From Calditrichia bacterium (lineage in GTDB: Bacteria > Calditrichota > Calditrichia > Calditrichales > Calditrichaceae), in assembly GCA_026983775.1 (NCBI GenBank), contig JALSTK010000135.1:1-41715 (forward strand): 41,715 nt of DNA. Direction: 5' to 3'. Made by a program: the position numbers and the translations under genes. Shown piece after piece: positions 8,878 through 17,439 of this stretch; the first letter of the stretch is position 1; each line of letters starts with the position of its first letter. The notes under the pieces were generated by a model. It was given only the letters and a program-made list of their open reading frames with translations. It did no database searches and was not told the DNA's origin.

Positions 8878-9645
8878 TTACCCCTCTTCCGTAGCGATCC
8901 TCTGACTGGGAGGAAGAAAGTTCGACAATTTTCTCTGAATCGTGTTGGGATGTTCGCCGAACTGGATCGAGAGGACCCCCTCAATAATCATTTCTTTTAT
9001 GACGGCTTCGGAATCGGATCGATTTTTTAATTTTCCGGCAATCGGCAAAAACAGCAGGTTTGCCAGTACCGCCCCGTAAAAGGTAGTAATAAGCGCAACG
9101 GCCATACCACCACCGATTTTGGACGGATCGTCCAGTTGGGTAAGCATTTGTACCAAACCCATCAGAGTCCCTATCATCCCGAAGGCAGGTGCATAGGTTC
9201 CGAAGGCATTAAAAATTTGCTGGCCCAGTTTATGGCGTTCCAAAGTATAAGAGAGCTCTGTTTCCATTACACTGCGAATCAGTTCCGGTTCCGTACCGTC
9301 TACAACCATTTCCATACCCGTTCTTAAGAAGGCATCTTCAATCTCATTCACATCCCGGTCAATAGCCAGCAAACCCTCCTTCCTTGCCTTTTTGGAAAGG
9401 CCGACGATTTGCTCGATTATTTCCCCTCCGTTCACTTCATCACTAAAAAAGGCTTTGCGGACCACACCGACCACACCTAACACTTCTTTTAGTTTGAAGC
9501 TAACCAGAGTGGAGGCGGTTGCACCACCGAATACGATCAGAGCCGAGGGTATATGAATAAATATTTTAGCCCCCTGACCGGTAAGAATGGTAAAAAAGAT
9601 CATACCCATACCAACCACTATTCCGATAACTGTGGCAAGATCCAA
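8878..9645 (-). CDS. motA: Flagellar motor stator protein MotA
   Basis: 255 residues with four membrane segments: two at the N-terminus (about 4-21 and 30-50), and two after the cytoplasmic loop (about 150-175 and 185-205). Family signatures include KARKEGLLAIDRDVNEIEDAFLRTGMEM-like loop residues and YAPAFGMIGTLMGLVQML with the functional proline. Cytoplasmic loop charges contact FliG. It is placed after flgE with a 68-bp gap that contains a strong hairpin, so stator and hook levels may be uncoupled. Confidence 0.94.
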   Translation of the reverse strand: MDLATVIGIVVGMGMIFFTILTGQGAKIFIHIPSALIVFGGATASTLVSFKLKEVLGVVGVVRKAFFSDEVNGGEIIEQIVGLSKKARKEGLLAIDRDVNEIEDAFLRTGMEMVVDGTEPELIRSVMETELSYTLERHKLGQQIFNAFGTYAPAFGMIGTLMGLVQMLTQLDDPSKIGGGMAVALITTFYGAVLANLLFLPIAGKLKNRSDSEAVIKEMIIEGVLSIQFGEHPNTIQRKLSNFLPPSQRIATEEG

Positions 9646-9670
9646 TCTATTCTCCTCGTTTCTTTGTTAA

Positions 9671-9699
9671 AAGTGGGGCTATGAGGCATAGCCCCACTT
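9671..9699 (-). terminator. Strong hairpin between flgE and motA
   Basis: A perfect 12-bp stem (AAGTGGGGCTAT / ATAGCCCCACTT) with a 5-nt loop. Read on the minus strand it begins 14 bases after the flgE stop and is followed only by a short TTTT. It is the strongest hairpin inside the flagellar operon. It may be a partial terminator or a processing/stability element separating the early hook genes from motA onward. Confidence 0.6.
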
Positions 9700-9713
9700 G
9701 TTACTCTTTATGT

Positions 9714-11348
9714 TTAACGTTTCAGGTTAATTAATTCGCTAAGAATCTGATCCGCTGTTGTAATAACCTTGGCATTGGCCTGGAAACCGCGTTGCGTGGT
9801 AATCATATCCGTGAATTGTCGTGATAAATCCACGTTTGACATTTCCAGGGCGCCGGAAATGATATTCGTTGCCGAATCTTCTTCCAGGCTGTTAATTTGC
9901 ACATTCCCCGAGGCAATGCTTTCCTGATAGAGGCTGTCACCCAAATCATCCAGTCCTTGTTCATTGGGAAAATCCGCCACGGCAACTTTGGCCAATTTGG
10001 AGATTTCACCATTTGTGAATGATCCGTATATCGACCCGTCCCGGCGAATATTTAGCCCGATCAATTGTCCTGTAGTCTGTCCGTCCTGATCGCGAACGGC
10101 CATTGTTGACAAAGAATCAAATTGGGATAAGCCACTGTAATCATCCGAGGCTTCGGCATGCAGGTTGATATTCATTCCTTCGGCTCCGTTTCCCGGATCC
10201 ATGACCAGCGCCGTGGCCCCACCATCGTATAGAAACGAGGTCAAATTTCCATCGGCATCAAAGGTAGCTGTTCCGGTGGAACCGGCCGAAATCGTTTCGT
10301 CACCTGTAGAACTGACCTTCCAGGTCCACTGCCCGTCCGTCGGGGTCTTATCGAATTCAATAACCAGATTGTGGCTGGCACCCAGGCTATCATACACCAT
10401 GACCGAAGTTCTCGCTTTGGCGGTAACACCTTTCGTTGTGTTTTCAAAGTTCGAGAAAGCAATGGAACCCGTATTTCCGGCTCCGTTACTCAGACTGATT
10501 GTGGTAGAACTATCTCCAGCTGTATTATCGGTCAAAACGATCTTTCCATTAGAAATACTTGCCGTTGAATCGGGATAAGCGGCACTGATCGCATCCAGGA
10601 GCTGTTGAACCGTATCACCGCTGGCATACGTGTAAGTGGCCGATACGGCCGTACCGTCGGAAGTTGTACCGTTGATGAGTATCGTATCACCCGCTACCAG
10701 GGGGGTAGTAGTCTGATCCAAAGTATTCAAATCGGTGGCTGCCGTGGCATCGGCACCACCTGATGTCAGTGCATCGTTTAAAGACCATTCTTCGGCAGTG
10801 GTATCCAATCCGGCATTAAGATTTCCGTTTAGATACACATTCTGAGTCGCAACCGCATCCGAAATCAAGCCCGGATCAATAACAATATCACTCATATTTC
10901 CCGATCCGTAGCCATTGTTTTGGACCTCCTGAGATTCCATCCAGCCCTGTACGCTCAAACCCCGCTGATTAACTAATTTGCCGCGGGAATCAAAATAGAA
11001 CTGACCGGCTCTGGAGTACAGGTCCCCGGAAGCGCCTTTCAACACAAAAAATCCTTCGCCTTCCAGAGCCAAATCGGTTTGAATACCCGTATTTTCAAGA
11101 GCACCCTGAGTAAACGAATTCTGAATCGATACCGCTTTCATACCCAAACCAACCTGCATGGGATTTACAAACCCGTTACCCATGCTCGGCGAAGCAGAAG
11201 AAATCGTTTGATTCAGAGCTTCCGAAAAATTAATTCGGCTTCCCTTATAACCAACCGTGTTAATATTGGCAATGTTATTTCCAATCACATCCATTTTCAT
11301 CTGATGATTCATTAATCCGGTTACACCGGAGTACAGAGAACGTAACAT
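9714..11348 (-). CDS. flgE: Flagellar hook protein FlgE
   Basis: 544 residues, longer than the enteric form (about 400) because of an enlarged middle domain. The N-terminal rod/hook motif is MLRSLYSGVTGLMNHQ ... VIGNNIANINTVGYKGSR, and the C-terminal motif is SGALEMSNVDLSRQFTDMI then QRGFQANAKVITTADQIL. A FlgE_D2-type segment with KARTSVMVYDSLGASHNLVIEF lies near residues 305-326. It polymerises into the hook on the cell surface. The SD AGGAGGG is well placed. A 100-bp gap precedes it, larger than usual in this operon. Confidence 0.95.
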   Translation of the reverse strand: MLRSLYSGVTGLMNHQMKMDVIGNNIANINTVGYKGSRINFSEALNQTISSASPSMGNGFVNPMQVGLGMKAVSIQNSFTQGALENTGIQTDLALEGEGFFVLKGASGDLYSRAGQFYFDSRGKLVNQRGLSVQGWMESQEVQNNGYGSGNMSDIVIDPGLISDAVATQNVYLNGNLNAGLDTTAEEWSLNDALTSGGADATAATDLNTLDQTTTPLVAGDTILINGTTSDGTAVSATYTYASGDTVQQLLDAISAAYPDSTASISNGKIVLTDNTAGDSSTTISLSNGAGNTGSIAFSNFENTTKGVTAKARTSVMVYDSLGASHNLVIEFDKTPTDGQWTWKVSSTGDETISAGSTGTATFDADGNLTSFLYDGGATALVMDPGNGAEGMNINLHAEASDDYSGLSQFDSLSTMAVRDQDGQTTGQLIGLNIRRDGSIYGSFTNGEISKLAKVAVADFPNEQGLDDLGDSLYQESIASGNVQINSLEEDSATNIISGALEMSNVDLSRQFTDMITTQRGFQANAKVITTADQILSELINLKR

Positions 11349-11448
11349 TATAAAACCCTCCTAAGTTTGATTAAGAACCCGCGTCAATCGTTCGGCGGGT
11401 GAGGGCTTCCCGGCGGACATGGTCCGCTTACGGGTCCAGCCCATTTAG
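11349..11448 (-). other. Intergenic spacer with two small hairpins before flgE
   Basis: Between the TIGR02530-type gene and flgE. It contains ACCCGC...GCGGGT (about 11379-11403) and GCGGAC-ATG-GTCCGC (about 11414-11428). On the minus strand they lie after the upstream stop codon and before the flgE ribosome site. They may modulate hook-protein level, but there is no T-run, so a simple terminator is unlikely. Confidence 0.3.
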
Positions 11449-11850
11449 TTAAACAACTGCGACACTGTCAATATTGGTAAATATGTTGTGGTTCGCGCTG
11501 TTACGATCTACAGCGGTTACAACGGTTTTATTTCTCACACTTACCACAAAGGCCGTGTCGTCTACAAATACTACCGAATTCCGGGAACCTTTGGCTTCCA
11601 GTTGGCGGATGCCTTGATCCAGACGATGGAGCGCATTTATACCCACGGGTACCTGACGTTCCTCTATACGGCGCAAAGCATGAGCGGAAAATCGTATCTT
11701 TTCCTGCCCTCTGATCTCTTTATTCAGCACTTCGGCAAAGGGCTTACTACCCGGTTGAACGGATAGGCCTTTTGCCGGCCTTGTCTGGCCCAAATGGCCC
11801 GGTTTCAGTGGAAAAGAACCGAGATTTCTTTGCAGGTCGGCTACTTTCAT
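11449..11850 (-). CDS. TIGR02530-type flagellar operon protein
   Basis: 133 residues. The C-terminal two thirds match the small 'flagellar operon protein' family found between flgD and flgE in many bacteria: IRFSAHALRRIEERQVPV (about 52-69), an ALHRLDQGIRQLEAKGSRNS helix, and VVFVDDTAFVVSVRNKTVVTAV. The N-terminus is basic and Pro/Gly-rich, probably unstructured. The exact role is unknown; location points to hook assembly or its regulation. The last residues (NHNIFTNIDSVAVV) include the expected I-F-T-N-I-D ending. Confidence 0.85.
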   Translation of the reverse strand: MKVADLQRNLGSFPLKPGHLGQTRPAKGLSVQPGSKPFAEVLNKEIRGQEKIRFSAHALRRIEERQVPVGINALHRLDQGIRQLEAKGSRNSVVFVDDTAFVVSVRNKTVVTAVDRNSANHNIFTNIDSVAVV

Positions 11851-11869
11851 AACTTTTTCCTTACCTTAT

Positions 11870-12547
11870 TCATCCGATTTCCAATACATCGGCCAGGGAA
11901 ATTTCCTTTCCGTTAACCAGTAAAACGGCATGACCATCCACATAGCGTATGGTGGAAACGATTCCCTTGGTCAATTCCTGAACCTTTACCGTTTCTCCCT
12001 TGGCATTTTCGGCTTCCACGCTAAAGGTATAGTTACCTCCCGGTAACGGTTGACCGTTATCGTCCAGGCCATCCCATTCTACCGACTGTCGTCCTGAAGA
12101 CAGACCACTCATCTTTAGGGTGCGTACCACTTTCCCTGTTTCATCAGAGATTTTTAGCGTGGCTTTGTCGGCATAATCGGAAACCAGGAAATTGAGCGCC
12201 GGATGATCCCCGGATATGAGAGTAACCGTATTCCCGAGGGAGGTTACCTCTTTGCCGATGAAATTGGCAGCCATGGTATTGTTAACAGCCTGAGTCAGCA
12301 TCATATCCGTACTTAAGCCATCTTTCAGGTTGGAATCGATACTGGTTAATTGCTCCAGCGAACTGAATTGGGCTAGCTGAGCTGCAAAATCGGTTCCCTG
12401 CATGGGATTAAACGGATCCTGATTTTTAAGCTGAGCTACCAGTAACTGCAAAAATTCATCTTTTCCCAGGGATCTGTTTTTTAACATTCCCTCCGTCTGG
12501 GTACCCGATGCATTGGTATTTGTTGAATTAATTGCTGATGTTTGCAT
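11870..12547 (-). CDS. flgD: Flagellar hook-capping protein FlgD
   Basis: 225 residues. The conserved N-terminal capping region is LGKDEFLQLLVAQLKNQDPFNPMQGTDF followed by QLAQFSSLEQL (about 27-70). The C-terminal part has the FlgD Ig/tudor-like domain: VVRTLKMSGLSSGRQSVEWDG, DNGQPLPGGNYTFSVEA. It sits at the tip of the growing hook and lets FlgE subunits fold. It follows fliK by 9 bp, the standard pairing. Confidence 0.94.
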   Translation of the reverse strand: MQTSAINSTNTNASGTQTEGMLKNRSLGKDEFLQLLVAQLKNQDPFNPMQGTDFAAQLAQFSSLEQLTSIDSNLKDGLSTDMMLTQAVNNTMAANFIGKEVTSLGNTVTLISGDHPALNFLVSDYADKATLKISDETGKVVRTLKMSGLSSGRQSVEWDGLDDNGQPLPGGNYTFSVEAENAKGETVKVQELTKGIVSTIRYVDGHAVLLVNGKEISLADVLEIG

Positions 12548-12556
12548 CTTATTCTC

Positions 12557-14437
12557 CTATGCGACAACTTCAATGGTATTATAACCGAAATCCCTTGATT
12601 TTACGGGGGCAATATCTGCTTCATGATCGCTTCCCTCCTTTCCTTTTGAATAGGTTTTATGTTTATCCCGGCCGGAAGATTGTTTGGCCTGCTGTTCCTT
12701 GGATTGGACAAAGCGGCCGATATCAATCGTGACGACTGAGATTTCCATTCCGCGCATATTCAGATTATGCTGAATAGCGGGCACCAGTTTCTGTATTTCT
12801 TGTTTCGAGTGCTCCGATTCAACCGTAATGGCAATTTTTTTGGCATCAGGCCCGTTTTTGAGTTGAATTTCCATTTTACCGAGGGGACTGCTCTCCAGCT
12901 TAAAAACACTCTTTTCCGCACCGGGCTTCTTTACTTTTTCCAGATTCTGAATAAGCTCACTCATTCTGGAAACGAAAGCCCGTGATTGTGTTTCTTTTAT
13001 TTGGGGCGACTTTGGCCGAATGCCATCTGTCTGAAAACGGACGGGAGCCGAATCATTTTGCTTTTCAGACTCCTTAGACTCATTGAATTTCGGAATGGTC
13101 TCCTCTTTTTTCCCGTGTGTATGCCCGGGGTCAATTCGTTCATGCCCGGTATGCATCTCAGGACGGGCGGCCAATACCTTGTTTTCTGGCGCTGTTTTTA
13201 CCGTTTCGGACGGCTGTATTCTTTCGGAGAAGAGAGTGATCCTTTCCTTGCCGACTTTCTTTTCAATATGCGTATTTTCCTGCCTTTTCCCCTTCATATT
13301 TATCTTCACCGGGGCCGTTTCGGAAACCGGAAGGTCCTTCAGTCTCGGCAAATTTTGCAAAGGGGATTCCTTCTTCAGAGGGGCTTCTTCGTGTGTTTGT
13401 TGTATTTGAGGCGTATGAAATGATTTGTCATTTGCTTCAACCTTATTTTGCCGGGCTATTCCTTGTGTAAACGATTTTACTTTTCCCTTCCGGATATCGG
13501 CCGGGATTTCTAAATTTTTGACGCGACCCGACATTTGTTCGCTTTCAAGTTTGGCCCGGCTCCACCGCCCGCGCCGCATCAGACGCGCAACCTTGTGAGG
13601 AAGTGAAGGTTTATCCTTTTGCAGACGATGTTCCGGTGCCGGAGCATGGTCGGTTCCCGATTTCTTCGCTTTAAAAGACGGGAAAACGTCGCTTTGTTCA
13701 CCTCGCTTTACGGTCGAAGCTTCAAGTTCGGAAAGGGGACTCACCGTTTTACTACTGCTATTTCGCGCAGTTGATTTTAGCTCGCTTTTTCCCGCGGTCG
13801 AAAGGATCTTTTGTTCGGAATCGTGTTCCGTACCTTTTATTTCGATTGCAATCCGGGGGAGAGGCTTCATATTTTGTTTATTTTCCGGAACATTCTTTCG
13901 GAATCGGGTTAAGAGCCCGCTTATTCTTTTGGCCACCCGTTTGTTACTGACTTTTATTTTGATCGGAACCCTGTCATTATCTGCGTCATATTCGAGGGAA
14001 ACCTGGTCACTGAAGCGAATTTCCAAACGGCGGGTTTTGCCCATTAACTTTTTGAATTCCGAAGAGGTAATATGTTCTATAATATACAGTAGCTTCGCAT
14101 CCGGGTCTTTATTCAAGATTTTTATTTTTTCCTTATCCTGAACAGGTTCCTTCTGCCCGGCAATCTGTTTCCCCACAGTTTTATGCGATTTTCCCAGTTT
14201 GGTAAGGAATTGCCCCATATTATCGGAGTTTGTCAGAGAAATACTCTTTTTCTCAACCATGGATCTTTGAACCGGAATCGGGGCTGCTATCGGATTTTTT
14301 TTGAAACTCTTCCTTAAAATACTGCTCAGGAATTTCCCGAAGAATCCGGTCGATGTTCGTTGTTTTCCGGTCTTTTTATTCCCGAAAAGAGGCCCGATTT
14401 TTAAGGACGAAAGTAATTGTGGTGTTTTCATCTGCAT
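12557..14437 (-). CDS. fliK: Flagellar hook-length control protein FliK
   Basis: 626 residues. Almost the whole protein is a low-complexity, Lys/Ser/Glu-rich stretch expected of a secreted molecular ruler. Near the C-terminus (about 525-600) is the Flg_hook domain: FKLESSPLGKMEIQLKNG, IAITVESEHSKQEIQKLVP, HNLNMRGMEISVVTIDIG. The family diverges strongly outside this domain, so identity rests on it and on position between the motE-like gene and flgD. FliK measures hook length and switches the export gate from hook to filament substrates through FlhB, which is not in the window. Confidence 0.88.
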   Translation of the reverse strand: MQMKTPQLLSSLKIGPLFGNKKTGKQRTSTGFFGKFLSSILRKSFKKNPIAAPIPVQRSMVEKKSISLTNSDNMGQFLTKLGKSHKTVGKQIAGQKEPVQDKEKIKILNKDPDAKLLYIIEHITSSEFKKLMGKTRRLEIRFSDQVSLEYDADNDRVPIKIKVSNKRVAKRISGLLTRFRKNVPENKQNMKPLPRIAIEIKGTEHDSEQKILSTAGKSELKSTARNSSSKTVSPLSELEASTVKRGEQSDVFPSFKAKKSGTDHAPAPEHRLQKDKPSLPHKVARLMRRGRWSRAKLESEQMSGRVKNLEIPADIRKGKVKSFTQGIARQNKVEANDKSFHTPQIQQTHEEAPLKKESPLQNLPRLKDLPVSETAPVKINMKGKRQENTHIEKKVGKERITLFSERIQPSETVKTAPENKVLAARPEMHTGHERIDPGHTHGKKEETIPKFNESKESEKQNDSAPVRFQTDGIRPKSPQIKETQSRAFVSRMSELIQNLEKVKKPGAEKSVFKLESSPLGKMEIQLKNGPDAKKIAITVESEHSKQEIQKLVPAIQHNLNMRGMEISVVTIDIGRFVQSKEQQAKQSSGRDKHKTYSKGKEGSDHEADIAPVKSRDFGYNTIEVVA

Positions 14438-14440
14438 TCT

Positions 14441-14971
14441 CTAATTCACTAATTTTCTTGTAATTTTAGCCGCACGATCTTCACTTAGAGCCATTAAAAT
14501 ATTTTTCCGGGCGCTTCTACTGGTTTGGTTGTAGATCAGAATAATCGTCTCATCATCCAGTTTATTCAGAATCGGGGCCATTTTTTTTAAGGTTAAAGAG
14601 GACAAAGTTTTAGCCATCGATTTAGCCCGGACATCCTGATCGCCTTTGTTTTTGAGTTCTACCGTTAATTTTTCAATCTCTTTTTGGGAAGTACCCAGCT
14701 GATCATTCTTTTCTGCAAGAACCTGTTTCAGACTATCCAGCTCTTTCTTCTGTCGGTCAATCTCTTTTTCATAATCGTCAATCACCTGAACAAGGCTATC
14801 CCTGGCATTCAAAATATGCCCTATCTTCTTGAAATGGGTCTTAGAAGAGGTCACTCTATTTTTCTGCTTAAGCGGCTTTTTAGGGGGCGGTTTAAGATAT
14901 AGCATGGCCCCAAATACAAGACTAAGGATAAAAATAAACGAGCTAACGCTGAATGCGATCCATTTCATCAT
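14441..14971 (-). CDS. MotE-like protein with MgtE N-domain-like C-terminus
   Basis: 176 residues: an N-terminal membrane segment (about 4-27, IAFSVSSFIFILSLVFGAML), a coiled coil (about 55-115, rich in Lys, Glu, Gln, Leu) and a C-terminal MgtE-N-like region (KKMAPILNKLDDETIILIYNQ, AAKITRKLV). This architecture is the COG3334/MotE group found next to fliJ and fliK in many flagellar operons. In other bacteria such proteins act as chaperones or scaffolds in the periplasm near the stator. Its role here is inferred from position. It lies 11 bp after fliJ and 3 bp before fliK. Confidence 0.8.
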   Translation of the reverse strand: MMKWIAFSVSSFIFILSLVFGAMLYLKPPPKKPLKQKNRVTSSKTHFKKIGHILNARDSLVQVIDDYEKEIDRQKKELDSLKQVLAEKNDQLGTSQKEIEKLTVELKNKGDQDVRAKSMAKTLSSLTLKKMAPILNKLDDETIILIYNQTSRSARKNILMALSEDRAAKITRKLVN

Positions 14972-14982
14972 TTCGAATATAC

Positions 14983-15429
14983 CTAATTGCTATTCTTTCG
15001 GGTTCTTAAGGCCACTTCGTCTATGATTTTTGTTTCTCTTTTCGAAGTTTCCTTTTTATAAGATTCCTTTTGGCGTTCTTTTAATTTCTCAACTTTTTTC
15101 TTTTCTTTGGAGGCTTTCATCAGATCGATTCGTTTTTCCTCCACAATCCGGGACTTTTGTTCAATCTCTTCCGTTTTTGTCTTGATTTGTCGATTTAACT
15201 GATCCAAATAAGTGCCCAATACCTGTAACTGTTGCAGTCGAACAGTTTGCTGAAGGTCCTGATCGGATTGTTGCAGAGTATTACTTTTCTTAATCCGCAG
15301 ATGGTCCAATTTTTGCTCTTCCTGGTAAAGAGCGTGCCTGGCCTGACCCAGTTCGATTGCTTTCTGATCTTCCTGATGAGTTCGAATATCAAGGACCTTC
15401 TGTAAAGGAAAAATAAACCGACCGCTCAT
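14983..15429 (-). CDS. fliJ: Flagellar export protein FliJ
   Basis: 148 residues, nearly all one long coiled coil rich in Gln, Lys and Glu. It begins RFIFPLQKVLDIRTHQEDQKAIEL, the usual FliJ opening. It is the central stalk of the FliI hexamer and escorts substrates to FlhA. It overlaps the fliI stop by ATGA (15426-15429). Sequence conservation is low in this family, so position beside fliI carries weight. Confidence 0.88.
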   Translation of the reverse strand: MSGRFIFPLQKVLDIRTHQEDQKAIELGQARHALYQEEQKLDHLRIKKSNTLQQSDQDLQQTVRLQQLQVLGTYLDQLNRQIKTKTEEIEQKSRIVEEKRIDLMKASKEKKKVEKLKERQKESYKKETSKRETKIIDEVALRTRKNSN

Positions 15430-16754
15430 TCGTTTTCCGTCTCCATAATTTCGCGCATCATGCTGTTTGTTTGCACAAAATCGGCTCTCTCGGTAATGCC
15501 CTGTCGCAGAAAGCCGTTCATCGGTTCAATTTTTTTCAATGCTTCATCCAGTTTCGGATTACTTCCCGGTGCATAGGCGCCGATATTAATTAAGTCTTCA
15601 TTTTCGGCATAAACGGCTAAATTTTCCAGGAACCTTGCTGAGAATTTTTTCTGGTCGTCACTGGTAACTTCCGTCTTCAAACGACTGATACTGGCCAGTA
15701 CGTCGATGGCAGGATAGTGCCCTTTGGTAGCCAGCCGCCTTGACAAAACAAGATGTCCGTCCAGAATAGAGCGCGCGGTATCGGCAACCGGTTCATCCAT
15801 ATCATCCCCTTCGACCAGTACGGTATACAGACCGGTGATACTCCCTGTTTCCCCGTTTCCCGCCCGTTCCAAAAGGCGAGGCATCAAGGCAAACACCGAC
15901 GGAGTGTACCCCTTGGTAGTCGGCGGTTCACCGATAGCCAGACCGATTTCACGCTGAGCCATAGCCACCCGGGTTAATGAATCCATTAATAACAGAACAT
16001 CGAGCCCTTTATCGCGGAAATATTCGGCAATGGTAGTTGCCACCAATGATCCCTTGATACGCACGGTAGCGGCTTGATCGGATGTGGCCACAATCACCAC
16101 GGAATGGCGCAATCCCTCTTCACCTAAATCCTTTTCAATAAATTCCCGAACTTCTCTTCCCCGTTCACCAATCAAAGCGATCACATTTACCTGAGCATCG
16201 GTATAGCGACTGATCATTCCCAACAGGACACTTTTTCCCACACCACTTCCGGCAAAAATACCCACACGCTGCCCTTTGCCGAGCGTAACCAGTCCGTCAA
16301 TAGCCCGAATCCCCGTAATCAGGGGATGCACAATACGCTTTCTCTTTAAAGGGTCCGGGGGCATATTGAAAACACTGCGAAATTGATTGGTACGAATCGG
16401 CCCCTTATCGTCAATCGGATTACCCAGGCCGTCGATAATTCTTCCCAGCAACCCTTCACCGACCGGGACTCTCAAGGGCCGGGTATTTAAACGAACATGA
16501 CTACCCGGTGCGACACCAACCGTTTCACCAAGAGGCATGAGAAGAATTTTGTTTTCTTTAAATCCAACAATTTCCGCTTTTATTTTTTCCTTAACCGTGG
16601 AAATTTCACAAACTTCTCCTACCGTTCCCCCCACGGAAGTCGCTTCAATCACGATACCGGTGATCTGGGATACCTTACCATCCACTTGGATCGGTTTGAT
16701 ATCTTCCATTTTATATAAGAATTTCTGAAAGCGTTCGTCCAGGTCTTCCATCAA
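15426..16754 (-). CDS. fliI: Flagellum-specific ATPase FliI
   Basis: 442 residues, normal length. Walker A is GIFAGSGVGKSVLLGM (about 163-178), Walker B is VLLLMDSLTRVAMAQREIG (about 248-266). An N-terminal beta-barrel (GRIIDGLGNPIDDKGPI) and C-terminal helical part (VYAENEDLINIGAYAPGSNPKLDEAL) are present. It powers the type III export of flagellar subunits. It overlaps fliH and fliJ by 4 bp each, the tight coupling expected for the FliH-FliI-FliJ complex. Confidence 0.96.
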   Translation of the reverse strand: MMEDLDERFQKFLYKMEDIKPIQVDGKVSQITGIVIEATSVGGTVGEVCEISTVKEKIKAEIVGFKENKILLMPLGETVGVAPGSHVRLNTRPLRVPVGEGLLGRIIDGLGNPIDDKGPIRTNQFRSVFNMPPDPLKRKRIVHPLITGIRAIDGLVTLGKGQRVGIFAGSGVGKSVLLGMISRYTDAQVNVIALIGERGREVREFIEKDLGEEGLRHSVVIVATSDQAATVRIKGSLVATTIAEYFRDKGLDVLLLMDSLTRVAMAQREIGLAIGEPPTTKGYTPSVFALMPRLLERAGNGETGSITGLYTVLVEGDDMDEPVADTARSILDGHLVLSRRLATKGHYPAIDVLASISRLKTEVTSDDQKKFSARFLENLAVYAENEDLINIGAYAPGSNPKLDEALKKIEPMNGFLRQGITERADFVQTNSMMREIMETENE

Positions 16755-17434
16755 TCTTCCTCATTGGCTAACTGATCGTGAATATCTTCGATCTGTGATT
16801 TGAATCTGCCGTCTATATAATAATCTTCGCTATTAATGATAACTTCGCCCTTCTGCAGGTCTTCGCGTCCGATAAAATTCAATTCCATTTTGGGAGGCAT
16901 GCCCATCGTATCCTTGATCTGCTCGGAATCAAAATTCTTAAGAAGTTCAGGATTGATTTCAACGATCACCTTATTCTGGTCTATGATTTCATAGAGCATC
17001 TTCCTTAATCGTTCATAAAGAGATTGTTCGGCCGCTTCGGGGAGCTTTAAGGCAATGCTTATGATCTCTTCGGCCATACGTTTCGAAATGGCCAACAGAG
17101 GGCCCTCGATTTTTTCTATAGCTTCCAGGTATTTAATTTCCATGGCCTGCATTTCGATATTCATAGCCTCAATGCGTTTCTGCGCTTCTCCCATGATGCT
17201 CTGGCGACCTTCTTCATAACCGGCCCGGAAAGAATCTTCCCGTGCTTTTTGCAGTTCCATTTCCAGAATTTTTATACGATCATTCAGAGTCTTTATCTTT
17301 TGCATCTCTGCAGAGAAGGGGCCTTTACCGTCCTGCCCTCCTCTTCTACCGGAACGGTCACCCCGCATACTTCTGGATTCGGCTACTTTATAACCCACGG
17401 GAGGTCTGTTTATTTTAAGCGTAAACTCTTTCAT
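16751..17434 (-). CDS. fliH: Flagellar assembly protein FliH
   Basis: 227 residues. A basic, Gly/Arg-rich N-terminus (GDRSGRRGGQDGKG, about 25-38) is followed by a long helical region (45-140) with AREDSFRAGYEEGRQSIMGEA and a C-terminal vacuolar-ATPase-E-like domain (VIVEINPELLKNFDSEQIK, LQKGEVIINSEDYYIDGRFKSQ). FliH is the stator-like regulator of FliI and docks it to the C-ring through FliN. It lies 5 bp after fliG. Confidence 0.9.
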   Translation of the reverse strand: MKEFTLKINRPPVGYKVAESRSMRGDRSGRRGGQDGKGPFSAEMQKIKTLNDRIKILEMELQKAREDSFRAGYEEGRQSIMGEAQKRIEAMNIEMQAMEIKYLEAIEKIEGPLLAISKRMAEEIISIALKLPEAAEQSLYERLRKMLYEIIDQNKVIVEINPELLKNFDSEQIKDTMGMPPKMELNFIGREDLQKGEVIINSEDYYIDGRFKSQIEDIHDQLANEED

Positions 17435-17439
17435 AACTA

